NCBI GenBank assembly: GCA_017618715.1
Contig: JAFZTS010000079.1
Coordinates: forward strand, 37,667-101,666
Direction: 5' to 3'
DNA: 64,000 nucleotides
DNA from: Bacteroidales bacterium
Lineage (GTDB): Bacteria; Bacteroidota; Bacteroidia; Bacteroidales; UBA3663
The translations under genes and the position numbers were made by a program. Below the pieces are notes generated by a model. It was not told where the DNA came from. It made no database searches and was given only the letters and a program-made list of their open reading frames with translations. This document shows positions 26,960 through 36,293 of this stretch, piece by piece. How positions within the stretch are numbered: position 1 is the first letter of the stretch; each line of letters begins with the position of its first letter.

Positions 26960-26995
26960 CCTCCGACCATTCCGATCACTCCGACCACTCCGACC
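26960..26995. repeat. Four 9-bp repeats forming the entire spacer
   Basis: The 36 bases between the TAA at 26957-26959 and the ATG at 26996 are exactly four units: CCTCCGACC, ATTCCGATC, ACTCCGACC, ACTCCGACC. The unit family is shared with 441-485. Confidence 0.93.
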
Positions 26996-29149
26996 ATGCA
27001 CAAACTCCTGCTCACCACGCTTTTGCTAACATCTATGACAGGCATCGCTTCAGCTCAAACCATCCTCGGCATCATCCCTCAAAGCGAGGGAGAACTGCCC
27101 ACGATGGCGCAGCTGACGCCAGGACATCCCGACTACATCTATGCTCCCTCGCTTCTCAACACCTATTTCGATGAGCAAGGGGAGTTCCATTATACCCTTC
27201 CCGAAGATGCAGCCACCGCCCAGCCTTTGAACAAAAGCGAAAAGGGTGAGCCCAGCGCCGACCGACTCTGGAGAGCCCTGAATGAGGGCGACCGCCTGTG
27301 GGTGGAACAGATCACCGATGGCGATACCCCTCTGCGCTATCAGGTCAGCGACCCCGACGCGGCCAGCGATTCGCCCGACGAAGGGCAGTCCGACATCGTG
27401 TGGGGACAATCCGTCCATCGCAATGAGTTCGGCATCGACGGAGGCATATTCTGGAGTCCAAAGGGACATTTGCTGGCATTCTATCGCATGGATCAGTCGA
27501 TGGTAGGCCGTTATCCCCTGTTGCAGACCGATCCGCAGGAAGCCGAAGTCAAGTGGATTCGCTATCCGATGGCGGGTATGACAAGCCATCAGGTCACCCT
27601 CGGCATCTACAATCCCGACAGCTGGCAGACTGTCTTCCTCAAGACCAACGACAAGCCCGAAGCCCAGCCATTGTGTACGGGAACAAATGCTTCGCGCACC
27701 GCTTCCGGCATCAACGCTCCAGATCATTATTTGACCAATATCGCTTGGCGACCTGACGGCCGACAGATCCTCATTGCCGAAGTCAACCGTCTGCAGAACT
27801 ATGTCGAGATGAACGTCTATGACGTCCAAACAGGCGAGTTTGTCCGCACCCTTTTCACCGAAACTTCCGACAAGTACGTCGAGCCGAAGCATCCCGCCTA
27901 TTTCCTACCGGGCTCCAACGACCGTTTCGTCTGGCTCAGTGAGCGTGATGGCTACATGCAGGCTTACCTTTACAACATGGCTGCCGACAAGGTGACATGC
28001 CTTCAGTTGACCAAGGGCAGCTTCGACATCAGTTCAATCGTCGGTGCCGATCCAGCCTCCAAATTCCTCTACTTCATGGCCGCCGCCGACAGTCCGCTCG
28101 AAAGTAACCTCTACAGCGTAGCCATTCCAAAAAAATCCATAACCCATAACCCTTCATCTATAACCCATAACCTCTCACCCATAACCCAAGTGAAAGGCCG
28201 TCACAGCATCAAGGTCAACGACCAATATTCGCAGGTATATGACACCTATGTCAATCACCAGACACCGCGTGTCTGCCAGCTCATCACCCTCCGTAACGGT
28301 CGTCCCGTAAAGACAGAAGTGCTCTACACGGCTGCTGATCCATATCTCCAAAACGAAAAGCACCCCACGCTGGCACGCCCCGAAGTGGAACTTGGCACAC
28401 TCAAGGCCGCCGATGGTGTAACCGACCTCTATTATCGTCTGGTCAAGCCCCGCGACTATGCCAAAAATCCCGCGCGGCGCTATCCCACCATCGTATATCT
28501 CTACAACGGCCCCCACGCCCAACTCGTCACCGACGGCTACCAGTGGGGACTGCCCGGTTGGGATTGCTACATGGCCAACCGAGGCTACGTTGTCTTCACC
28601 ATCGACGGTCGCGGCTCCGACAATCGCGGCATCGCCTTCGAGCAGGCCATCTGGCACAACCTCGGCCAAGTGGAGGCGCTCGACCAGCTCCAGGGTGTCG
28701 AATATCTCAAGACGCTGCCCTATGTCGATCCCGACCGTATAGGCATCTACGGATGGAGTTACGGCGGCTTCATGACCACCTATATGATGCTCAACTACCC
28801 CGACACGTTCAAGGTAGGCGTCTGCGGCGGTCCCGTGCTCGACTGGAGCCGCTACGAAGTGATGTACGGCGAGCGCTATATGGGCACACCCGACAACAAC
28901 CCCGAAGGCTATATCGCCACCACCTTGATTGACCAAACCGAAAAGCTGCGTGGACACCTACTCATCATCCACGACGACCAGGACGGCACCGTCGTGCCGC
29001 AGATGTCGATGCAGTTCCTCAAGAATGCGGTAGCCAATGGCACCTACCCCGACTATCTGATGTACATCGGTCACGAGCACAACGTGCGAGGCAAGGACCG
29101 CGTACACCTTTTAAATAATATCTCACGCTATTTCGACGAGCACTTATGA
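26996..29149 (+). CDS. Dipeptidyl peptidase IV-like S9 serine peptidase
   Basis: 717 residues, signal peptide [21 protein letters not shown]. Residues about 60-460 form the beta-propeller (DPPIV_N); the C-terminal alpha/beta hydrolase has the nucleophile in [15 protein letters not shown] (Ser near 586), Asp in [10 protein letters not shown] and His in [10 protein letters not shown]. It should remove N-terminal dipeptides (often X-Pro) from periplasmic peptides, in line with the two proteases upstream. Between VAIPKK and VKGRHS lies a stretch, [18 protein letters not shown], encoded by heptamer repeats, apparently an in-frame insertion between propeller strands. The start codon directly follows a 9-bp repeat array. 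Its end overlaps purD by 4 bases. Confidence 0.92.
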   Translation: MHKLLLTTLLLTSMTGIASAQTILGIIPQSEGELPTMAQLTPGHPDYIYAPSLLNTYFDEQGEFHYTLPEDAATAQPLNKSEKGEPSADRLWRALNEGDRLWVEQITDGDTPLRYQVSDPDAASDSPDEGQSDIVWGQSVHRNEFGIDGGIFWSPKGHLLAFYRMDQSMVGRYPLLQTDPQEAEVKWIRYPMAGMTSHQVTLGIYNPDSWQTVFLKTNDKPEAQPLCTGTNASRTASGINAPDHYLTNIAWRPDGRQILIAEVNRLQNYVEMNVYDVQTGEFVRTLFTETSDKYVEPKHPAYFLPGSNDRFVWLSERDGYMQAYLYNMAADKVTCLQLTKGSFDISSIVGADPASKFLYFMAAADSPLESNLYSVAIPKKSITHNPSSITHNLSPITQVKGRHSIKVNDQYSQVYDTYVNHQTPRVCQLITLRNGRPVKTEVLYTAADPYLQNEKHPTLARPEVELGTLKAADGVTDLYYRLVKPRDYAKNPARRYPTIVYLYNGPHAQLVTDGYQWGLPGWDCYMANRGYVVFTIDGRGSDNRGIAFEQAIWHNLGQVEALDQLQGVEYLKTLPYVDPDRIGIYGWSYGGFMTTYMMLNYPDTFKVGVCGGPVLDWSRYEVMYGERYMGTPDNNPEGYIATTLIDQTEKLRGHLLIIHDDQDGTVVPQMSMQFLKNAVANGTYPDYLMYIGHEHNVRGKDRVHLLNNISRYFDEHL
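28137..28185. repeat. In-frame heptamer array inside the DPP IV-like gene
   Basis: Seven 7-base units (CCATAAC, CCATAAC, CCTTCAT, CTATAAC, CCATAAC, CTCTCAC, CCATAAC) lie in the coding sequence. Grouped as 21 bases they encode [14 protein letters not shown] and PITQ. The unit matches the intergenic heptamers at 41509 and, in reverse, those at 8071 and 43016. Confidence 0.9.
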
Positions 29150-30495
29150 ACATCCTCCTTCTCGGCAGTGGCGGCCGCGAATGCGCCATCGCATGGAAAC
29201 TGGCACAAAGTCCCCAGTGCCAACAACTCTTCATAGCCCCGGGCAACGCAGGCACAACAGCCTACGGCCGGAACGTCCCCATCAAGGTGGGCGAATTTGA
29301 CAAGATCGGCGACTTCTGCCTCCAGCAGAACATCGGCATGATCGTGGTCGGCCCCGAAGACCCCTTGGTCAATGGAATCTACGACTACATCAAGGGCGAC
29401 CCTCGGCTCCAAGCCATCCGCGTCATCGGTCCAAGCCGAGCCGCAGCCCAGCTCGAAGGCTCGAAGGACTTCGCCAAGGGATTCATGTCGCGTCACGCCA
29501 TCCCTACCGCCCGTTATCGTTCGTTCAACGCACAGCAGTACGACGAAGCCTGCCGATTCCTTGAGCAGCTCCATGCACCCTACGTGCTCAAAGCCGACGG
29601 ACTGGCAGCCGGCAAGGGCGTGCTCATCCTCCCCACGCTCGACGAAGCACGACGCGAACTCCGAGCCATGCTCGACGGCATGTTCGGCGCAGCTTCGGCC
29701 ACCGTCGTCATCGAGGAGTTCCTCTCGGGCATCGAATGCTCCGTCTTCGTGCTCACCGATGGCCTGCACTACAAGATTCTCCCCGTCGCCAAGGACTACA
29801 AGCGCATCGGCGAAGGCGACACAGGCCCCAACACCGGAGGCATGGGCAACTGCTCGCCCGTACCCTTTGCCGACGAAGCCTTCATGCAGAAGGTCGAAGA
29901 GCGCATTGTCCGCCCCACCATCGAAGGGCTCCGTCACGAACAGCTCCGCTACCAGGGCTTCATCTTCCTCGGCCTCATCCGCATCGACCGCGACATCCAG
30001 CAGTATCATGCCGGTGACCCCATGGTCATCGAGTACAACGTCCGCATGGGCGACCCCGAGACCGAAGTCGTCATGCCCCGTATCCAGAGCGATCTCGTCG
30101 ATCTCCTCCTCGGTGTGGCCGATGGCGACCTCGACCAAAAGACTCTCCAGGTCGATCCGCGCGCAGCCGTCACCGTCATGCTCGTCAGCGGCGGCTATCC
30201 CGGTTCGTACGAAAAGGGCAAGGTGATGACGGGAATGGACAACCCGTTGTTCACCCAGGGCATCGTGTCCCCCGCCGACTCGGCACGCCGTTCCATCCTC
30301 TTCCATGCAGGCACCGCCGAGAAAGACGATGCCATCGTCACCGCAGGTGGGCGCGTCATCGCTGTCACCTCCTATGGCCCCAATCTTTCCGAAGCCCTCG
30401 CCCAGTCGATGCGTGGTGCCGAACTCATCCGGTTCGAAGGCAAATACTATCGCCGCGACATCGGCCAGGATCTCGCCAAGTGGAGCAACCAATGA
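29146..30495 (+). CDS. purD: Phosphoribosylamine-glycine ligase
   Basis: 449 residues, slightly longer than the usual 420-430. It joins phosphoribosylamine and glycine with ATP in purine synthesis. The N-terminal signature [20 protein letters not shown], the ATP-grasp lid region [17 protein letters not shown] and the family motif [18 protein letters not shown] are all visible, as is [15 protein letters not shown] for metal binding. It overlaps the DPP IV stop codon (ATGA), indicating translational coupling rather than shared pathway. Confidence 0.95.
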   Translation: MNILLLGSGGRECAIAWKLAQSPQCQQLFIAPGNAGTTAYGRNVPIKVGEFDKIGDFCLQQNIGMIVVGPEDPLVNGIYDYIKGDPRLQAIRVIGPSRAAAQLEGSKDFAKGFMSRHAIPTARYRSFNAQQYDEACRFLEQLHAPYVLKADGLAAGKGVLILPTLDEARRELRAMLDGMFGAASATVVIEEFLSGIECSVFVLTDGLHYKILPVAKDYKRIGEGDTGPNTGGMGNCSPVPFADEAFMQKVEERIVRPTIEGLRHEQLRYQGFIFLGLIRIDRDIQQYHAGDPMVIEYNVRMGDPETEVVMPRIQSDLVDLLLGVADGDLDQKTLQVDPRAAVTVMLVSGGYPGSYEKGKVMTGMDNPLFTQGIVSPADSARRSILFHAGTAEKDDAIVTAGGRVIAVTSYGPNLSEALAQSMRGAELIRFEGKYYRRDIGQDLAKWSNQ

Positions 30496-30552
30496 TTTCT
30501 ATCACGAATTTGCGAATTTAAGAATTATTTATCTCGAACCCTTCGAACCCCC

Positions 30553-30640
30553 AGACCCCCTCTAATCCCCCTGCTTAGGGGGAAGAACCAAGCCCCGACA
30601 AGCAAGTCCTCCCCCTAAGCAGGGGGACCGAGAGGGTCTC
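30553..30640. repeat. Complete GC-rich nested palindromic element
   Basis: The left arm (AGACCCCCTC then CCCCCTGCTTAGGGGG) and right arm (CCCCCTAAGCAGGGGG then ACCGAGAGGGTCT) are inverted copies separated by about 25 bases (GAACCAAGCCCCGACAAGCA). Each arm itself contains a CCCCCT/AGGGGG hairpin, so hairpins are nested inside one large palindrome. Partial copies are at 10097, 31304, 40920, 41460 and a variant at 60913. It fills the spacer before the next membrane-protein gene; the rest of 30496-30656 is AT-rich with no other feature seen. Confidence 0.9.
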
Positions 30641-30656
30641 TCTAACCCATAATCCC

Positions 30657-31652
30657 TTGTACGCTCCGCTCACCACATATCGCCACATCACCCCCGTGCT
30701 CATCATCCTGAGCTTGGGGCTTGTTGTCGCGCTCATGGTGTTGGGTGCAGCCCCGCCGCGCACGCTCATCCTCGGTTGGATCATCGCCGGACTGCTCACC
30801 CTGGGCATCCGGCACATCGTCGCCCGCTTCCGACTCGACGGAGGAGCCAGCGTCAAGGCCTTCGCCATCAGCTGGCCCCTCCTCACTGTGGTGCAATGCT
30901 CAGTCATCTGTCTCTTCCCCTCATCCTCCATAACCCCTAACCTCTCACCCCTAACCCTTCTGGCCATCCTCGCCATCATCTCGCTCCAGATGAGCCTTTG
31001 GCAGAGGCGCGTCGCCATCATTAAGCACCTGTTGCTCGGACTCATCATCGGCCTCATCTCCACCCTGCATCCCCACCTCATCCTCATCGTGCTGCTCCTG
31101 CCCATCGCCGGCTATTATATGCGTTGCCTCAGTCCCCGCAACCTGCTCAGCGCCATCACCGGCACCGCGCTCGGCATCTGGATCATCTACCTCATCGTCT
31201 GCATCCTCCCCCTATTGGGAAGCAAGGAGGGAGGCATAGCCGCCGCCGACCGCATGATCATGGCCTACCTACCCCCTAACCTCTCCCCCCTAATCTCTAA
31301 CCAAGTCCTCCCCCTAGGCAGGGGGACCGAGGGGGTCTCCCTCACCCCTCTCACCCTCTACCTCGTCCTGCTCCTCTTCATCCACACCCTCACCAGCTTC
31401 GCCGTCGATCTGGGGCAAAGCGTGCGCACCGAAGCCTCCATCATCATGCTCTCCATCGTCAGCATCGCCTTCATCGCGCTGCTCTTCCTCGATGCCGCCC
31501 ATCTCCCCGTCCACCTCGTCACCCTCGCCATGCTGCTCGCCCTGCTGCTCACCATCCATCAGGCCAATGCCCACCATCCCCTCGTCGAATGGTGGATACT
31601 CCTCATCCAGCTCGTCGGCTACGTCCTCGCCCTGCTCCCCGCCGTCGCCTGA
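30657..31652 (+). CDS. Multi-pass membrane protein of unknown function, with repeat insertions
   Basis: 331 residues from a TTG at 30657; no ATG fits the hydrophobic N-terminus better. The protein is almost entirely membrane segments (VLIILSLGLVVALMVLG, LLLGLIIGLISTLHPHLILIVLLLPIAG and others). Two short stretches in loops are repeat-derived: SITPNLSPLTLL (DNA 30929-30963) and PPNLSPLISNQVLPLGRGTEGVSL (31274-31340). The reading frame also stays open upstream through the palindromic element (giving QVLPLSRGTERVSL), so the true start may lie earlier. Resembles small Bacteroidales membrane families of unknown role; I do not recognise it. Confidence 0.6.
   Translation: MYAPLTTYRHITPVLIILSLGLVVALMVLGAAPPRTLILGWIIAGLLTLGIRHIVARFRLDGGASVKAFAISWPLLTVVQCSVICLFPSSSITPNLSPLTLLAILAIISLQMSLWQRRVAIIKHLLLGLIIGLISTLHPHLILIVLLLPIAGYYMRCLSPRNLLSAITGTALGIWIIYLIVCILPLLGSKEGGIAAADRMIMAYLPPNLSPLISNQVLPLGRGTEGVSLTPLTLYLVLLLFIHTLTSFAVDLGQSVRTEASIIMLSIVSIAFIALLFLDAAHLPVHLVTLAMLLALLLTIHQANAHHPLVEWWILLIQLVGYVLALLPAVA
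30929..30963. repeat. In-frame heptamer array in the membrane-protein gene
   Basis: Five 7-base units (CCATAAC, CCCTAAC, CTCTCAC, CCCTAAC, CCTTCTG) encode SITPNLSPL in a loop between hydrophobic segments. Confidence 0.8.
31274..31340. repeat. Composite repeat in coding sequence: heptamers plus palindromic half element
   Basis: Heptamers CCCTAAC, CTCTCCC, CCCTAAT, CTCTAAC (31274-31301) run directly into a half copy of the palindromic element (31304-31340, with CCCCCTAGGCAGGGGG). The reading frame is kept, giving NLSPLISNQVLPLGRGTEGVSL. Confidence 0.85.
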
Positions 31653-31731
31653 CCTTCCCCCTCCCCGCCTTCGCCTACCCTACGCACATACTTCACGTTC
31701 CAAGAGTTTTATCCAAAAAAAAAACAATCTT

Positions 31732-34700
31732 ATGAAAGCTATTCGTTTCCTACCTCTCCTGATGGCAGCCGCCATCGGCGTTGGTGCTGCAGCCCAAACG
31801 CTCCGCACCACTCTATCCAATGCCCTACCCTCCTCCCATCAGGGCACAAACACACGTGAACTCCAGATAGTTCGCACAAACTTAGCCCCAGCCATCCGTC
31901 TGGGAGTCCCCTCCCTTTCGTCGGAAAAACGTCACGTTAGTGCGCGACCCAACCAAGCCGACTATCCCGTCCTCTATGGCCTCAAACACGCCGACAGCGG
32001 ATACAACGATGTGTCTGGCGGCCCCTACAACGTCATCCGCTTCCATGCTGCACCATCTACTACCAAGCGCGATGTCAGCCCTGAACTGGGAGGCTCCACC
32101 GCATTCTATGCACGTGGCAAGTTCTACACCCTCGAGATGGAAGGCACCCAATGCATCATGAAGACCTACGATGCCTCAACCTGGGAGCTTGAAAGCACCA
32201 ACGTCATCTGCGAACGCGATGACTACTTGCGCCAAGTGGCAGCCTTCGACGAGACCACCGGTAAGGCTTACTTCGTCTTCTGGGGCGAAATCGACTGGAA
32301 CACCTATCGCACCGCTCGTCCACTCATGGAGATTGACCTCGATACCAAGACAGCCACCGAAGTAGGTAAGATTGACCAAATCTTCGTCCAAACCCTCTTC
32401 TTCGACAACAAGGGCCAGCTCTACGGCATCCCTTACAACACCAAGGAGCTTTACCGCATCAACAAGGCCGATGGAAGCTATGAGTTGGTGGGGGAACTTG
32501 ACATCCCATTCGGTCGTTATCCCAACTCCGAAACTGCTGTCACCGACCCCGCCACAGGAATCACTTACTGGATTGTTCCACGCGTTCCTGGCGACGGATA
32601 CGCTGCCGAATCGTATATCTATACCATCGACTGCGAAACTTTCCAATGCACTCTGTTGAGCGATATGCCCAACGATGAACACCTGCAGGGAGCTTTCATC
32701 AAGTATGCTCCAGCCGAAGCACCCGCAGCAGCCACAAGTATCAGTTACGAAGCAGGCAAACTCCACTTCACCGCTCCCACCACCACCTACACTACGGGAG
32801 AAGCTCTCACAGGTTCCCTTTCAGCGCACATAGTGGTCGATGGCGCAGAGCAGACTCTCTCCCTTGATCCAGGTGCAGAAGCCGAGGTACAACTAAACCT
32901 TGCCGACGGTGATCATGAGGCAATCATAACTGTCGAAGGTCAAGGAGGCATTGGCCCCGAGCGCATTTGGGAAGGTTTCATCGGCAATGACCAACCCACG
33001 GGAGTTGAGAACCTTACTGCTACCCTCGATGGCAACACTGTCACCGTGACATGGAGTGCGCCAACTGCCTCTATCAATGGTGGCGCCTTCGACGATGCCG
33101 ATGTGCGGTACAACGTACTTCGTCATCCTGACGAAGTAGTGTTGGCTGAAGCCACAACTGCGACCAACCTCACCGACGAGCTCCCTACAGCACACAATCA
33201 CTATACCTGGGAAGTTACTTCTTTCGTGGGTGAGATGACCGGCAACAATGTTTCTGTTACATCCAACGATATTGTTTCAGGCAGCATCTGGGTGCCCGAT
33301 TATACCGAGGAGTTCCGCTCACAGGACGACTGGAACCTCTTCACTGTTATTGACAACAATGCCGACGGAGCCGGTTGGAAGTATCAGGAATCCCAGCAAA
33401 CAGCCTACCTGTTAGCCAATGGAATGTATGATCCTGACTTCAATCCCGAAGGTGGCAAGGGTATGGATGACTATCTCATCACCCCATCAATCAAACTCCA
33501 GAAGGACGTGCAGTATCGCCTCTCTTTCGATGCCATCGATGTGGGTCTGACGCACGAATACCTTAACGTCTATCTTGGTCAGGGCAACACCATCGAAGCA
33601 ATGACAACGACCCTTGCCAAATATGACTTCGACTACCGCAACGACAACCTGCAACAAACCACAGATTTCAGCGTCACAGCCGACGGACTCTGGAACATCG
33701 CCTTCCACTGCTGCGCACCTGTTTACAGCTCTAACTATGCTCTCGACAACATAGGCATCGAGGTTTATTCCTTCTTCGACGCCCCAGCAGCTTCGAGCAA
33801 TGTAAGTGTAATCCCTGGCGCAGGAGGCGCACTCAGCAGCACGCTGACGTTCACGTTGCCCACAACCACCTTCAAAGGTGATGTCCTCAGCGAAATCTCT
33901 TCAGTCGAAATCAGACGCAACGGTCAGCGGATAGCCACCCTCGAAGGCAAACCAGGCGAGACCCTAACCTTCGAAGACACAACGGTGAACAATGGCGAAG
34001 CCGCCTATACCATCACTTGCTTCAATGCTGTTGGACAAGGTGCTCCTGCTTCCGTGACCATCTGGGTCGGTCTCGATACTCCTATAGCTCCCGTCATCAA
34101 CGAATTCCACCAGACTGCCGACATCAAACCATCAGTAAGTTGGAGTGCAGTACCCGCATCCGGTGCACATGGTGGTTATGTGGTTCCCGAAGAGGTGACA
34201 TACACCCTCTGCAAGTACAATGCGTACAACTGGGAAAATCCTTGGGAGCAAGTGGCAACAACCACAGATTTGACCACCATCGACGAAACCTTCTTCAGCT
34301 ACTGGGGCCAAGACTTGGTAACCTATGCCCTGTTCGCCTCCAATGAAGCAGGCACAAGCGAAGGCACTCAGTTCAGCATTACCCTTGGCTCGCCTTGGGA
34401 AACACCTTACCAGGAGAGTTTTGCATGGGCATTTGCCAACCAAGGACCTTGGACGCTTTTCGCTTCAAGCTACGACTATGCATGGAGCATCAACGACGGA
34501 TCAAGTCTCGCAGTAAAGCCCTACGACGAAGATGGCGGCATGCTTTATTACACATATAAGGCAGAAGATAGCAACAGCCAGATCATGCAGGGTCCGCGCG
34601 TAGCCCTTGGTACACTGACCAAGGCAGAACTCAGCTTCTTCATGTATCATGGCATGGAGGCTGACCCCGAAGACGTGGTACTTGAGGTTCTCGCAAGCTA

Positions 34701-36219
34701 CAACGACGGTGAATGGCAGAAGATCGGCACCGTGGACTACAACAATGGAGCCACAGGGTGGGCCCGCAGTTCGTTCGCGCTCGAAACACCTGCCGCCCCT
34801 GAAGGATATTCTCCGAGCAACGTACAGATCGCCTTCCGAGGCATTACCACCGTTCCATCTGCTTCGCTCTTCATTGACAAGATTTCTATTGCCGATGGTG
34901 TCGAAGTTGATGCAGCTCTCATAGGTGTCAGCGGCAACAAGCGCATCGCTGCAGGTGAGACTCAGACGCTCACTTTTGCCGTGGCCAACTACGGAATGAA
35001 TGAACTGAGCGACTACAAGGTTGTCCTCACCTTCTCCGATGGCGAGAACACCACCGATGCGGAAGTATCAGGTACGAAAGCCCTTGCAGCTGGCGAAGTA
35101 AGCACCCTCAACTACGACATCGAGCTCAACAAGGCATGTGCAGGAAAGACCTTTACGGTCAACGCCACCGTTCAGGCAGCTGGCGATACCAATGAAGCCA
35201 ACAATACGGCTGATTACCAGTTCTACGTCAAGGGAAGCAACCTGCCTGCAGCCTCCAACCTTGAGGCCGAACAGGATGAAAATGGCATCAACCTGAGTTG
35301 GTCGGCGCCCGTTTCCGACGAAATCACCGACCCCGTAGTCGATGGCTTCGATGACTATGAATCATTCATCATCGACGGTATCGGCGACTGGAAGGTATAT
35401 GACGGCGATGGCGCCATCACCGTCTATTTCGGTGGTCCAAGCGTACCCAACAACTTCGATGCCAAGGCATGGCAGGTATGGGCACCCGAGGAGGCTGGTT
35501 TCAGTCTGGAGCGTTTTGACGTGCTCACACCACACTCCGGCTCGAAATACATTGCCTCTTGGACAGCTTCGGATGGTGTCTCCACAACTTTGCCTACCGA
35601 TGACTGGCTGATTTCGAGCGACGTGCAGGGCGGCAGCGACGTGAACTTCTATTACCGCGTCCCCAACGAAGGTTCCGACCCGCAGAACGTCGAACTCCTC
35701 TACTCCAACACCGATCAGCAAGCCGAGAGTTTCCAGCACGTCGATGGTGACCAGATTGTAGGCACCACGGCTTGGGTGAAGCTCGAATACACACTACCCG
35801 AAGATGCCAAGTATTTCGCTATCCGCAACTGGAACGATGGCAACGCCACCACAGTAGCCTTCATCGACGACATCGAATATACACCGCTTTATGGTGCCAC
35901 CACGAAGCTCACCTTCCTGGGATACAACATCTATCGTGATGGACAGCTCATTGCCGAAAAGGTACAAGAGACTACTTATTGCGATGCGTCCAGCGTGGGC
36001 GAACATGAATACTTCGTCACCGCTGTCTGGACAGAGGGTGAATCAAACGCTACCAATGTCATCGAAATAGAGGTAATCACTAACATTAGTGAACTCGTGT
36101 TGGGTAAGGAACCTGTCGAATTCTTCTCTATCGATGGACGTCACATCGAAGGCAAGGTCGAGCCAGGCATCTATCTGCTCCGCCAAGGCGAAAAAACCGC
36201 CAAGGTTATTATCAAATAA
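31732..36219 (+). CDS. Large secreted multidomain surface protein (type IX-type C-terminus)
   Basis: 1495 residues from the ATG at 31732, which gives signal peptide MKAIRFLPLLMAAAIGVGAAAQ; the frame is open further upstream but without a signal. Residues about 75-350 look like a beta-propeller (GGSTAFYARGKFYTLEM, YDASTWELESTNVI, FDETTGKAYFVFW). Then follow fibronectin III-like modules and at least three choice-of-anchor/MAM-like jelly rolls (YTEEFRSQDDWNLFTVIDN, PYQESFAWAFANQGPWTLF, GFDDYESFIIDGIGDWKVY) plus a CARDB-like domain. The end (VEFFSIDGRHIEGKVEPGIYLLR...KVIIK) resembles a sorting tail. Likely an adhesin or glycan/protein-binding surface protein; no catalytic site seen. Heads a three-gene secreted-protein run. 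Confidence 0.85.
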   Translation: MKAIRFLPLLMAAAIGVGAAAQTLRTTLSNALPSSHQGTNTRELQIVRTNLAPAIRLGVPSLSSEKRHVSARPNQADYPVLYGLKHADSGYNDVSGGPYNVIRFHAAPSTTKRDVSPELGGSTAFYARGKFYTLEMEGTQCIMKTYDASTWELESTNVICERDDYLRQVAAFDETTGKAYFVFWGEIDWNTYRTARPLMEIDLDTKTATEVGKIDQIFVQTLFFDNKGQLYGIPYNTKELYRINKADGSYELVGELDIPFGRYPNSETAVTDPATGITYWIVPRVPGDGYAAESYIYTIDCETFQCTLLSDMPNDEHLQGAFIKYAPAEAPAAATSISYEAGKLHFTAPTTTYTTGEALTGSLSAHIVVDGAEQTLSLDPGAEAEVQLNLADGDHEAIITVEGQGGIGPERIWEGFIGNDQPTGVENLTATLDGNTVTVTWSAPTASINGGAFDDADVRYNVLRHPDEVVLAEATTATNLTDELPTAHNHYTWEVTSFVGEMTGNNVSVTSNDIVSGSIWVPDYTEEFRSQDDWNLFTVIDNNADGAGWKYQESQQTAYLLANGMYDPDFNPEGGKGMDDYLITPSIKLQKDVQYRLSFDAIDVGLTHEYLNVYLGQGNTIEAMTTTLAKYDFDYRNDNLQQTTDFSVTADGLWNIAFHCCAPVYSSNYALDNIGIEVYSFFDAPAASSNVSVIPGAGGALSSTLTFTLPTTTFKGDVLSEISSVEIRRNGQRIATLEGKPGETLTFEDTTVNNGEAAYTITCFNAVGQGAPASVTIWVGLDTPIAPVINEFHQTADIKPSVSWSAVPASGAHGGYVVPEEVTYTLCKYNAYNWENPWEQVATTTDLTTIDETFFSYWGQDLVTYALFASNEAGTSEGTQFSITLGSPWETPYQESFAWAFANQGPWTLFASSYDYAWSINDGSSLAVKPYDEDGGMLYYTYKAEDSNSQIMQGPRVALGTLTKAELSFFMYHGMEADPEDVVLEVLASYNDGEWQKIGTVDYNNGATGWARSSFALETPAAPEGYSPSNVQIAFRGITTVPSASLFIDKISIADGVEVDAALIGVSGNKRIAAGETQTLTFAVANYGMNELSDYKVVLTFSDGENTTDAEVSGTKALAAGEVSTLNYDIELNKACAGKTFTVNATVQAAGDTNEANNTADYQFYVKGSNLPAASNLEAEQDENGINLSWSAPVSDEITDPVVDGFDDYESFIIDGIGDWKVYDGDGAITVYFGGPSVPNNFDAKAWQVWAPEEAGFSLERFDVLTPHSGSKYIASWTASDGVSTTLPTDDWLISSDVQGGSDVNFYYRVPNEGSDPQNVELLYSNTDQQAESFQHVDGDQIVGTTAWVKLEYTLPEDAKYFAIRNWNDGNATTVAFIDDIEYTPLYGATTKLTFLGYNIYRDGQLIAEKVQETTYCDASSVGEHEYFVTAVWTEGESNATNVIEIEVITNISELVLGKEPVEFFSIDGRHIEGKVEPGIYLLRQGEKTAKVIIK

Positions 36220-36240
36220 TCCATTCATCCACATCATCAG

Positions 36241-36275
36241 ACATCTGCACGGCAACTGCTTCCGTGCAGGTGTCT
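36241..36275 (+). terminator. Strong hairpin terminator
   Basis: ACATCTGCACGG pairs with CCGTGCAGGTGT over 12 positions (one T-G) around a 9-base loop, followed by CTTTTAT. It ends 19 bases before the next start codon, so it may attenuate the following gene. Confidence 0.8.
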
Positions 36276-36293
36276 TTTATCTATAACAAAGAA

